Assembly: GCA_015064585.1 (NCBI GenBank)
Contig: SVRY01000014.1
Span: 1 to 60,391 of the forward strand
Reading direction: 5' to 3'
Length of the DNA: 60,391 nt
Source: Oscillospiraceae bacterium
Lineage (GTDB): Bacteria; Bacillota; Clostridia; Oscillospirales; CAG-272
The position numbers were made by a program, and so were the translations under genes. The notes under the pieces are model-generated. The model was given only the letters and a program-made list of their open reading frames with translations, was not told the DNA's origin and did no database searches. Below, piece by piece: positions 16,365 to 24,574 of the stretch (the stretch's first letter is position 1; every line of letters starts with the position of its first letter).

Positions 16365-16718
16365 ATGAAAGAGAATAAGCTCGTCGAACTCTCAATGGAT
16401 TTTTCCGTTGATATCATAAATCTTGTTAAATATCTAAAATCCAATCACGAAACCATTATTGCAAACCAGATTGGCAGAAGCGGCACCTCAATTGGCGCAA
16501 ACATCCACGAAGCGCAGTATGCACAAGGAACAAAGGATTTTATATCGAAATTTGAAATTGCTCTCAAAGAAGCAAGTGAAACGGGATATTGGCTTGAATT
16601 GCTTTATAGAACAAAGTATATTGATGAGCAAACATTCAAGGCATTATCCTCTAAATGTACTTCCTTGAGAGTTATGCTGATCGCATCTTATAAAACCGCA
16701 AAGGAGAATGCAAAATGA
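16365..16718 (+). CDS. Four-helix-bundle protein (23S rRNA IVP/Avd-like family)
   Basis: A 117-aa all-helical protein. The family signature is visible as IGRSGTSIGANIHEAQYA, then KDFISKFEIALKEASETGYWLELL and a final RVMLIASYKTAKENAK. This family includes proteins encoded in 23S rRNA intervening sequences and the Avd accessory proteins of diversity-generating retroelements. They are basic pentameric nucleic-acid binders by published structure. No reverse transcriptase or rRNA is near, so this is an orphan member. AAAGGAGG lies 8 bp upstream. Its stop overlaps the start of the next gene (ATGA). Two decayed copies lie at 37533 and 38116. Confidence 0.85.
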   Translation: MKENKLVELSMDFSVDIINLVKYLKSNHETIIANQIGRSGTSIGANIHEAQYAQGTKDFISKFEIALKEASETGYWLELLYRTKYIDEQTFKALSSKCTSLRVMLIASYKTAKENAK

Positions 16719-17179
16719 AAAAGACAATTCACGAACATATTACCTTGCTTTCTCCAACTGATATAATAGTTGTACCGATCCAAATCAATTACGATGATGG
16801 AGAAGAAGCAATTACCACTGTTGAAATAAATTTGACCTATGACGGTGTGAAATATCAAGGCAGAGGTACAGACTATCTCTGGGTAGATGCTTTCGCGGAT
16901 TTGCAAAGCAAGCTTCCGCACAACATAAAGCTTGCTTGTTGTATGACTTGTCGCCACGGAAATATGTGTCCGTACGGGAATAAAGATAATCAGCTTTTCT
17001 GCACAAAAGATATTACAATAGCTTCTAAAGACGATATGATAAAACTCATCGACGAAGACTCTTCTTTTTTGGGAAGGGCAGTTGCTTCAATACATTATTG
17101 CAAAGATTTTATTTATCAAACTGATGATTGTTATACATATAATGACTATTTGTACTTTCTTAAGAATATAAAAAGTTGA
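16715..17179 (+). CDS. Cys-rich protein of unknown function, cargo of the four-helix-bundle cassette
   Basis: A 154-aa soluble protein. The N-terminal half is beta-rich (DIIVVPIQINYDD, EEAITTVEINLTYDG). A cysteine cluster near residues 75-97 (CCMTCRHGNMCPYG...LFCTKD) could bind metal. It is translationally coupled to the four-helix-bundle gene through an ATGA overlap and uses that gene's AAGGAG as its ribosome site. The cargo genes in the same slot at 36922 and 37766 are unrelated lipoproteins. Function unknown. Confidence 0.75.
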   Translation: MKKTIHEHITLLSPTDIIVVPIQINYDDGEEAITTVEINLTYDGVKYQGRGTDYLWVDAFADLQSKLPHNIKLACCMTCRHGNMCPYGNKDNQLFCTKDITIASKDDMIKLIDEDSSFLGRAVASIHYCKDFIYQTDDCYTYNDYLYFLKNIKS

Positions 17180-17447
17180 CCTTTTGTTCGTTTTTACCTC
17201 GATTTTTGACCTTTTATCACGTTTAAGGCAAGTCTTAATAGCTTGAACTTTTTACGCTCCGTAAGATATTCGGGCTATTTTGCTTTATGTCGGAGTATGA
17301 AAATTTCGACGGTTAATAAACGCACGAAAGCCGCAGGCAACCCGCCTGCGGCTTTCGTGTATTCAGGTATTCAGGTATTCCCTTATTCTTCGTATGTGCA
17401 TACATACAATTTTACAATACCAGCAGTTTATTTAAGTTTGGTTTGTT
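17180..17447. other. Non-coding region with a long GC-rich inverted repeat
   Basis: No gene seen. It holds a direct repeat TTGACCTTTT (twice near 17178-17215), a strong inverted repeat CACGAAAGCCGCAGGC/GCCTGCGGCTTTCGTG (about 17323-17360), and a tandem ATTCAGGT repeat just after it. The inverted repeat may end transcription of either neighbour but lacks a clear T-run. Confidence 0.5.
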
Positions 17448-18389
17448 TTATTCTTTATAAAAAATAGTGCAGATAATATGCTCTCCGTGATCTCCAAATC
17501 CTTTTCCGAATAAGTTAATACCACCGCGGTTTTTGGCATTTTCATCCACACCCAGACGAAAACAAAGGGTTGGCTTATCGGAAAGTGAAAGATCTGAAAG
17601 GGTAATATCCGAAACACGTACCTCGTCAAGGAAACTGCCATTTTCTTTTATCTCCAATTTTTTGGTAAGTCCGTATTGCGTGCCGCCTCTCCACCACTTA
17701 GGAGTATGGATGCCGGGGCGCGCCCCAAAATCCCCCGGACAGGTATAGGTGCAGATGCGCTTCCCATTTACTTCGAAATAAATATCGGATGGCCAGTTTT
17801 CGTTGTAGGCAGGAGCTTCCGAACAGAGTTCCAAAGAAAAAGCAAGAGATGTTATTTTCTTTTGAGAAAAGTGTTTTATAGGTATTCTGTATTCAAGATA
17901 ACCACAGTCGAACCAAAGAAGGCCTGCGGTACTGCGCAAGGGGGAATAGAAGGTGGTCGGATCATCTCTATCGCCGATATACCCCTGTTCTGCCAGCATG
18001 CCGCAATACTGTTTAATACTAAAATTGGTATAACTGCCAATGGGAATCTCTTGTGTGTGGCAAGCGCTGTGCGCGGTGGGGATACCGTCGGGAACAATAT
18101 TTATTTCGATGCGTTCATATTGGCGCGATATGATTTTACTGCTGCCTCTGTCTGCTGCTTTGCGTACCACTGAAACAATGCCCGCCTTTACTAGTATCCC
18201 CACGTGCTCGGAAATGCTGGACAGCGGTACGTTAAGTGCCTTGGCAATCTCCCAAATTCCCATGGAACCGTCTGCCATCAGTCTTAAAATATCACGTCTG
18301 GTTTTGCAATTCAGCGCTTTGATCACAGCTTCAGATGCAGCATCATCCTTTAAATCTACCCGCAGTATCTTATTAAACTTTTTTTCCAT
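17448..18389 (-). CDS. ArsR-like transcriptional regulator with C-terminal sensor domain
   Basis: A 313-aa protein. Residues about 15-95 form a winged helix (KTRRDILRLMADGSMGIWEIAKALNVPLSSISEHVGILVKAGIVSV) of ArsR type. The rest is a beta-rich domain with many Trp/Tyr/Phe residues (TPKWWRGGTQYGLTKK), typical of Clostridial regulators next to glycosidase genes and probably a sugar or polymer sensor. It follows the GH127 gene with a 2-bp gap, so both share a transcript and it probably controls that operon. The ligand is unknown. Confidence 0.8.
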   Translation of the reverse strand: MEKKFNKILRVDLKDDAASEAVIKALNCKTRRDILRLMADGSMGIWEIAKALNVPLSSISEHVGILVKAGIVSVVRKAADRGSSKIISRQYERIEINIVPDGIPTAHSACHTQEIPIGSYTNFSIKQYCGMLAEQGYIGDRDDPTTFYSPLRSTAGLLWFDCGYLEYRIPIKHFSQKKITSLAFSLELCSEAPAYNENWPSDIYFEVNGKRICTYTCPGDFGARPGIHTPKWWRGGTQYGLTKKLEIKENGSFLDEVRVSDITLSDLSLSDKPTLCFRLGVDENAKNRGGINLFGKGFGDHGEHIICTIFYKE

Positions 18390-18391
18390 GT

Positions 18392-21367
18392 TTATTTGTT
18401 TTCCTTACGCTTTTTACTGATGATCCCGAAAGCACCGACTGCCACAACGGCACCGATTCCTGCACAAACTGCAGCGGTTACCCAGCCGGAGCAGCCTTCT
18501 TTTTCATTGTCATTATCTTTGTTTTCGCCATTGTCACCACCGGGCTTTGGATCACTCGAATCGGGCTCTTTTCCCGGTAGATCTTCTTCCTCTGCGTCCT
18601 TTAAAACAAGGGAAAGAGTAACGTTGTTATCGGGCATAACGAAGGAGTATACGCCGTTTTCTTCGGTGACAGAGAGCTCCCCTGACGAAATACTTTCCAC
18701 CAGCTTGCCTTCAGGGGTATTGACGGTGAAGCTGACGGTCGTGCCCGCATAGGCAAGGGCGGTATCAAAGTCGATGTGTTCGCCAAATGTGATCTTGTAC
18801 TTGTCGGTGTTTTGCCAAGTCACGCCGTTCTTGACCTTCGGAGCCCCCTGCACCTTCAGCCAGGACCAGTAGGTTGCAGGCTCACTTCTGCCGTTATATT
18901 TGCCGGCGCTTGCGAAGTCCACAAGACGCACGGTGGCACCGTCGACCGTTACGTCTGCAGTGATCCACGCACCGCCCATTTCGCCCTTGCTAAGCTTTGC
19001 ACTTTCAATGTTGGGGAGATCAAAGACTGTACTTTGGTCACAGGACGGTGCGTAGTAATTATCAAGGGTAAGCAAAATAGGGCCGTAGAATATAGAGGTC
19101 AATCCCGACTGTTCCTTTTCACCAACCCAATAGGTAAAGGACATGGCAAGGTCAATAAGAATCTCGTCACCATTTTTCCAGGTCTTTGTAACTTCGTAAT
19201 ACTTTCCATTTTCCGCTATTTGGGTTTTGCCGTCATGGGTCACCTTACTGCCATAGCCCCAAGTGGGAATGCGGAGCTTTAAGGTGAATGTGGTGTCGGC
19301 AGTAAGTCCCGAAATAACAAGCTTGACAGTTCCGTTTAAGGGATATTCGGTTGTTTGTGTCAGAGTGATGGCTTTGCCATCCACCTTTGTCACAATGGAG
19401 GAGGGACCGTAGTAGTTCAAATACAATTCGGTGCCTTTACCTACTACTGCCCATTCACTGATTTGTCCGATGCCGCGGGCATAGTTTGCCTGACAGCAGT
19501 TCATATCGGGGGAAGCAGTGTTGTATTGTAATGCAATATCCTTTTGTGAGGGAACTCTTCTGCCATCGTATCCGCCGCCATGGAAGGAAGCGGAGCCCTC
19601 GATGCCGTTAACGGGAGTATTATAGGTGCAGTATTTGTTGTCGTCCAAAAGTGAGGCAAGAATGCCGTTGAAATAGCTTCTTTCCAATTCGTCTGCCACG
19701 CGCACGCTTTGATTATATTTATAATACTCGTTGGTGAATGCCGCCCATGCAATCGTACAGCAGGTTTCCACAATACCTTCGGCGTAAGGGTTTCCGCAGG
19801 CGCCCTCATTGGTGGTAAAGGTTCCTGCATTGTGCACATCGGTTTTGAGTACGCTTTCCCATACCGCACTCATTACCTCATAGTATTCCTTGTTTCCGGT
19901 TTCTTCAAAAAGGATGCCAAGGGTCATGACCATGTGCAGTACTTCCCATCTTAGACAGTTGGAATCTGCAAATTCCTTGCCTGCAAGCGCCATGGGATAC
20001 CATCCACCCGCATTATTTTTGCAATCCTCTTCTATGATGCGGATGGCCTCGTTTAGATATTTTTGATCTTTTGTGATCTGATACATTTGTGCATAGCCGT
20101 GCGCAATGCCGCGATTGGTTTCAAAACCGCCCGATACAATATAACTTCTGTCCTTGAACGTTTCGTAAATGCAGTCGAGTGCCTTTTTTGCCACATTCAG
20201 TGGTTTTTCGTTTTCTGTGATTTTATACCATTCCAAAAGCCCGGAGATGCAGTGATATTGGTTCCAAAGATCCCAGTTGTTGGAAGCGATGGAGTAGCGG
20301 GCGTTACCGATGAATACACCGAGGTAGCCGTCCTTGCCTTGTGCGGCTGCCAATTCATCAATGATCTGCAAAGCCGCTGCCTTCAGATCTGCATTGGCGG
20401 TAGCTTTGTATCCGTACGCCATGCCGTTTAGTAGCTTGCCCACAAATTCGCCGTACCATTTTTGAATGTTTCCGTTGCCTACATTACCTCCCGTGCCACG
20501 TTTTCCCACATTTTCAAAATCCCATACTACCTTTTCTCCAAAGCTTCCAAGGATGGAAAAATCATCAAGTAAGAAGGTTTTACCTATCATCTTGCTGTCT
20601 CCCCATACACTTAGCTGGAACTGCACCACCTTGGAAAGATCAAAGGTATGGTTACTGCTTTCCTGCCAGTAGCAATAGAAGGTGTCAGTGTTAAGTGGCA
20701 TACGGATCTTACCTACAAAGCCTGTGGGAAGAGGGACATATCCGTCAGATTTTACTGTGACACCTTCTTCCTTGCCATCCTGTATCAAGTATACAGTGGC
20801 ACCGTTTTTTAACTTGTAGGATTCTCTTCCTACCGTGTTTTCCTCAAAGGCAATGCGTACCATTACCTGAGATTGGATGGCAGAGGCATCTGCCATCACG
20901 CAAAGATCGCTGGCGCCGCTCCAGTCGGTAAGGGTGCTTAAATCGTTTGCAAATTTATGGTCACGGTCAGAATAACTGCTCGGAACATGCTTGAGTTTCC
21001 AGCCAAGGGCATTTCCGTTTCCATTATTTACAATGTCAATTGCATAATATCCGTCTACACCAAAATAGTCAGTACCCAGAATGTGATCGATTGCCAATTT
21101 GTCTGCGTAATTGACGATGGCAATCTGTTCAATGATGCCTCGGTTGTTTTCGTAGGCATCAATCTGCCAGTTCTTTACGTTGGCAATGAGGTTTTCACCC
21201 ACATAGCCCGCAAGATTCATGTTTTGAATATTACTTTTCAATGCTGTGGTACTCCCTTCGTTTTCATTTGCTTTGTTGTCTGCGTACAGCTCCTGCGGCA
21301 GAATACCAAAGAGCATAACGGCGCTGAGAAGTAAGCAAAGAAAACAGCGTATGTTTTTGTTTGTCAT
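18392..21367 (-). CDS. Surface GH127 beta-L-arabinofuranosidase
   Basis: A 991-aa exported enzyme. Signal peptide (residues 1-29, cleavage near LYA), N-terminal carbohydrate-binding-like region to about 290, GH127 (alpha/alpha)6 barrel from about 300, a beta domain, a Gly/Asp/Pro linker, and a C-terminal membrane anchor (GWVTAAVCAGIGAVVAVGAF) with a basic tail. The zinc/nucleophile set of the family is seen: E534 and C536 in ETCC, C624 and C625 in NCC, matching E338, C340, C417 and C418 of the Bifidobacterium HypBA1 enzyme. It should release beta-L-arabinofuranose from plant glycoproteins at the cell surface. RBS AGGAGGATT. Confidence 0.88.
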   Translation of the reverse strand: MTNKNIRCFLCLLLSAVMLFGILPQELYADNKANENEGSTTALKSNIQNMNLAGYVGENLIANVKNWQIDAYENNRGIIEQIAIVNYADKLAIDHILGTDYFGVDGYYAIDIVNNGNGNALGWKLKHVPSSYSDRDHKFANDLSTLTDWSGASDLCVMADASAIQSQVMVRIAFEENTVGRESYKLKNGATVYLIQDGKEEGVTVKSDGYVPLPTGFVGKIRMPLNTDTFYCYWQESSNHTFDLSKVVQFQLSVWGDSKMIGKTFLLDDFSILGSFGEKVVWDFENVGKRGTGGNVGNGNIQKWYGEFVGKLLNGMAYGYKATANADLKAAALQIIDELAAAQGKDGYLGVFIGNARYSIASNNWDLWNQYHCISGLLEWYKITENEKPLNVAKKALDCIYETFKDRSYIVSGGFETNRGIAHGYAQMYQITKDQKYLNEAIRIIEEDCKNNAGGWYPMALAGKEFADSNCLRWEVLHMVMTLGILFEETGNKEYYEVMSAVWESVLKTDVHNAGTFTTNEGACGNPYAEGIVETCCTIAWAAFTNEYYKYNQSVRVADELERSYFNGILASLLDDNKYCTYNTPVNGIEGSASFHGGGYDGRRVPSQKDIALQYNTASPDMNCCQANYARGIGQISEWAVVGKGTELYLNYYGPSSIVTKVDGKAITLTQTTEYPLNGTVKLVISGLTADTTFTLKLRIPTWGYGSKVTHDGKTQIAENGKYYEVTKTWKNGDEILIDLAMSFTYWVGEKEQSGLTSIFYGPILLTLDNYYAPSCDQSTVFDLPNIESAKLSKGEMGGAWITADVTVDGATVRLVDFASAGKYNGRSEPATYWSWLKVQGAPKVKNGVTWQNTDKYKITFGEHIDFDTALAYAGTTVSFTVNTPEGKLVESISSGELSVTEENGVYSFVMPDNNVTLSLVLKDAEEEDLPGKEPDSSDPKPGGDNGENKDNDNEKEGCSGWVTAAVCAGIGAVVAVGAFGIISKKRKENK

Positions 21368-21395
21368 TTTTGAATCCTCCTTTTCTGGATACGTT

Positions 21396-21436
21396 CATTA
21401 TACAATGTTAAAATTGGTTTTGCAATGTTAAAATTC
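21396..21436 (-). promoter_or_regulatory. Promoter and direct-repeat operator of the GH127 operon
   Basis: Reading leftward: TTGCAA, 17 bp, TATAAT. The motif AATTTTAACATTG occurs twice in direct orientation 20 bp apart, one copy overlapping the spacer and -10 edge, the other ending at the -35. It is a likely operator for the neighbouring ArsR-like regulator. Confidence 0.65.
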
Positions 21437-22051
21437 GGTCTCGGTGAAACTACGCTTTTTGCTTCGGTATGTGTCGAAGTATTTGAAAACCGCAAAGCTT
21501 TGTTCACGAAGCTCAATACACTATTGTACAGATAATTGTAGTCGCATACGATAAGACGGGGTATATTGATAAAGCTAAAACATTGGCACCAAAGCAAAAA
21601 TCCATAACTATAAGTCGTGATTACCATAGGTTATAACGGTAACAACAAAGAGGAAAAAGTAAGTTCCGAAGCACTTGAAAACAGTTCAACCTTGTTTTTA
21701 TCCGGTGCACCAAAAAGTAGATCGATACGTTTGTATTGATCTACTTTTTTTGTTAAATAATTGCTTGAAATACAATCAATCATTTGTTGATTATCGAGTA
21801 ACAAATTGATTATTGATTTTTGAATCATTTCCGGATATAATGTAATCACACCGGTGAAATAAACTTGTTTGGAGATTTAGCGTGAAAGATTGACTTTTGG
21901 CTTCCCTAGCGTATCAATTCACGCTTAAAATTTTCAGGAAATACGCCTGCGTTTTTCCAAAATGGGTCCCGTCCCATTTTTGCCGCAGGGCGGCACGAAA
22001 ATTTAATTACACTATTTGTGCTGACGCTTTAGCATCAGTATGGAGATTAAA
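21437..22051. other. Intergenic region with gene remnants and terminators
   Basis: Short stretches read as protein-like in two shifting frames (for example IVVAYDKTGYIDKAKTLAPK near 21540), broken by stops, suggesting an old decayed gene, but this is weak. A terminator-like stem AGTAGATC/GATCTACT with seven T's lies at 21713-21752. A longer inverted repeat AGCGTGAA/TTCACGCT lies at 21880-21925, and AAAATGGG/CCCATTTT at 21959-21980. Confidence 0.4.
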
Positions 22052-23254
22052 ATGCAAATCAAACTTGGAGACAAAATTAAGGAATTGCGCAAACGTGATG
22101 GCAGAAAGCAAGAGGATCTTGCCAATGCGCTGGGAGTTACCAATCAAGCGGTTTCGCGCTGGGAAAGAGACGAGTGTTATCCGGATCTGGAACTTTTACC
22201 GTCCATTGCAAATTATTTTGGCATTTCAATTGACGAACTCTTTGGATATAACAATGAGCGTTCCAAAAAGGTAGATGTATTGGTATCGCAAATCAATGAC
22301 ATGAACTATCAAAACAATGGGGTTAATATTAACATTGACAAGTGCATTGCACTTGCCAGAGAAGCTATGATTGAGTTCCCGGGAAATGAAAAGATAATGC
22401 TATGTCTTGCATCAGTACTTTATAATGCCGGATATGTACGTTATGGGGAATATCATTTGATCGATGAAGAAGGATACAATGTTTATGACACCGAAAGACA
22501 TCGAGGCTATGCAGAGTGGAGGGAAGCAATTACACTTTATGAAAAATTGCTGCGAACACTTGAAGCAGGCGATATGCGGCATCAAGCGGTTAGAGAACTC
22601 ACGCAGCTTTATCTGAATGTAGGTGAGCACGACAGAGCGCTGGCGGTGAGTGAAACCGCACCGAGTATTTACGGTTCACGGGAGTTTTTACGTATAAACG
22701 CCTTTGACGGTAAGAAGCATGCAGAGGCTTTCGGTGAGGCGTTATTAAAAATGATCAGAGTAAGCGCAGAATTGATAATTGGAACGGTGTTATCCTACGA
22801 GCAGAATATGCTGCCATGTGAAAAAGTGCAAAGTATTTCGTCGGCAATCAGCTTGTTTGATCATGTATGCATTGACGGGAATTATGGCAGCCATCATTCG
22901 TATATCGCAAGAATGTATACTCTGCTTTCGCTGTATCTTTGGTTGGACGGTAAGCATGATGAAGCATTTGAGGCATTAGATAAATCTTTGTTTCACTTCA
23001 AATTGTTCGAGCAGTGTTGCATAGAAAAAGACGCAACCTATACTGCTCCGCTTGTTCGATTGGTAAAAATTCAAGTGCCGCAGGCAAACGCAAACAACGA
23101 CGCCTATCCTCACACGAATGCACTCAGCCTTGCCGAAGATTGGCCTTGGTGGTCTGTACAAGAATATCCCTTGGTAAAAGATGAGATACAATCCGACCCC
23201 CGTTGGAAAGAATGGGTTGCCAAACTCAAAACTCACCCTCAATGCCCTGCGTAA
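22052..23254 (+). CDS. XRE-family regulator with helical-repeat domain
   Basis: A 400-aa protein. The N-terminal helix-turn-helix (about 5-62: KIKELRKRDGRKQEDLANALGVTNQAVSRWERDECYPDLELL) ends in ISIDELFGY. The remaining ~330 residues are all-helical and TPR-like, as in Clostridial XRE regulators that sense metabolites or peptides. The start at 22052 is chosen because GGAG lies 6 bp upstream; the ATG at 22040 overlaps that site. It stands alone with a terminator overlapping its stop. Confidence 0.8.
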   Translation: MQIKLGDKIKELRKRDGRKQEDLANALGVTNQAVSRWERDECYPDLELLPSIANYFGISIDELFGYNNERSKKVDVLVSQINDMNYQNNGVNINIDKCIALAREAMIEFPGNEKIMLCLASVLYNAGYVRYGEYHLIDEEGYNVYDTERHRGYAEWREAITLYEKLLRTLEAGDMRHQAVRELTQLYLNVGEHDRALAVSETAPSIYGSREFLRINAFDGKKHAEAFGEALLKMIRVSAELIIGTVLSYEQNMLPCEKVQSISSAISLFDHVCIDGNYGSHHSYIARMYTLLSLYLWLDGKHDEAFEALDKSLFHFKLFEQCCIEKDATYTAPLVRLVKIQVPQANANNDAYPHTNALSLAEDWPWWSVQEYPLVKDEIQSDPRWKEWVAKLKTHPQCPA

Positions 23255-23271
23255 TGCGGGGCATCTTTTTT
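23241..23271 (+). terminator. Terminator overlapping the XRE gene stop
   Basis: Stem ATGCCC/GGGCAT around the stop codon, followed by CTTTTTT. Confidence 0.7.
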
Positions 23272-23334
23272 AGTAAATCATATTTTATTATTATAATTCT
23301 TGTTATCGTAGAGTCGATCTCTTTAAATAAGAGG

Positions 23335-23363
23335 TTTACACCATTTATATAGAATGGTATAAT
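23335..23363 (+). promoter_or_regulatory. Promoter of the second XRE gene
   Basis: -35 TTTACA (23335-23340), 17-bp spacer, -10 TATAAT (23358-23363). Confidence 0.75.
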
Positions 23364-23394
23364 ACAAACAAGAGTAAAAGAAAGAGGGATCATT

Positions 23395-24573
23395 ATGAAA
23401 CTAAAACTGGCTGAAAACCTAAGATCTCTGCGGTTGTCAAGAAATATTACCCAAGAACAATTGGCTGAGCATTTGGGTATATCATTTAAGACCGTCAGTC
23501 GTTGGGAAACCGGGAGCGGGTATCCCGATATAGAAATGCTGCCTATGATTGCAGATTATTTTGACACTTCTTTGGAAGACCTTTTGGGAGTGAGCAAGAC
23601 AGATAGAGAGCAGGCAAGCAAGGTAATGTACGATCAATTGGCTGCACTTCCCTATGATAGTCCGGAACGAACCAAACATCTTTTAAAAATGAACAAAGAA
23701 TTTCCAAACGACAGAGCTGTGCTTTATAGTCTTTGCAAAATTACCGATGATCTTACTTTAAAACGGCATTTCACAAAAGAGATGATTCGCACTGCCAATA
23801 CACCGAAAAACGGACTGGATCCCCACACCGCACGGGCTATCGGATGGTTAATTGATGCTGAGGAGGAAGAAAATGCGCAAGTTTTGATACAAAAGTACAC
23901 GCAGCCGCTGATCCTTGCAAGAGAACTGCGCATGGAATCCAGAGCATATGCGCAAAAAAATATCGAACAATACGATCTTGAACGGCAAAAAAATCTCCTC
24001 ATTTCGCTTTTACAGATAGTATTTGAAAGAATGAAAATAAAGGAGATGCCCGTCATGCAAAAAATCGAAGGACTCACTTCCCTGCTTGCTGTCATTGATG
24101 CTTTGACAGGAACTACGGGTAAAAGACCGGTATCGGGGGACGGTGAACCCGATCTTTGGTTTCCTATCCGATTTACCAACGCACAAGTGCTTGCGTGCTA
24201 TTTGGCATCCATTGATGAACGAGAAAGAGCGCTTTCGATCATAGAAGATCTGGCCGACCTGCATGAAAAATTTTGGTCACTGCCGAACAATACTCTGCTC
24301 ACTTTCCGTTCATCGGTTCTTGACAAAATGGAAGCACCTGTTATACACACCAAAATGTCTACACTGTTTGCAGAAGATAAGGATCAAATGACAAGGCCTG
24401 CGCGCTATCTGCATGTCAAGCAAATTGATTGGCACCAAGTTGTTTGGTCATACCATACCTACCGTCCTTATATATCAACCGAATGGTCGGGATTTGATTC
24501 CATACGTGAAGAAAAACGGTTAAAGAACTGTGTGGAACGTATGCGGCAAACGGAAAAAAAGGATACTGTTTAA
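23395..24573 (+). CDS. XRE-family regulator with helical C-terminal domain
   Basis: A 392-aa paralog in architecture of the 22052 gene. The helix-turn-helix at about 5-62 (LRSLRLSRNITQEQLAEHLGISFKTVSRWETGSGYPDIEML) ends in TSLEDLLGV, and a long helical region follows. GAGGG site upstream. The stop is one base from the start of the MutS-like gene, so the two are an operon. It may regulate that operon. Ligand unknown. Confidence 0.8.
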   Translation: MKLKLAENLRSLRLSRNITQEQLAEHLGISFKTVSRWETGSGYPDIEMLPMIADYFDTSLEDLLGVSKTDREQASKVMYDQLAALPYDSPERTKHLLKMNKEFPNDRAVLYSLCKITDDLTLKRHFTKEMIRTANTPKNGLDPHTARAIGWLIDAEEEENAQVLIQKYTQPLILARELRMESRAYAQKNIEQYDLERQKNLLISLLQIVFERMKIKEMPVMQKIEGLTSLLAVIDALTGTTGKRPVSGDGEPDLWFPIRFTNAQVLACYLASIDERERALSIIEDLADLHEKFWSLPNNTLLTFRSSVLDKMEAPVIHTKMSTLFAEDKDQMTRPARYLHVKQIDWHQVVWSYHTYRPYISTEWSGFDSIREEKRLKNCVERMRQTEKKDTV

Positions 24574-24574
24574 T

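Noticed and set aside
16365-16718. Diversity-generating retroelement, because the protein resembles Avd
   Set aside because: No reverse transcriptase and no template/variable repeat pair are present near any of the three copies.
21437-21850. A gene between GH127 and the first XRE regulator
   Set aside because: Only short protein-like stretches in shifting frames with stops; at most an old remnant.
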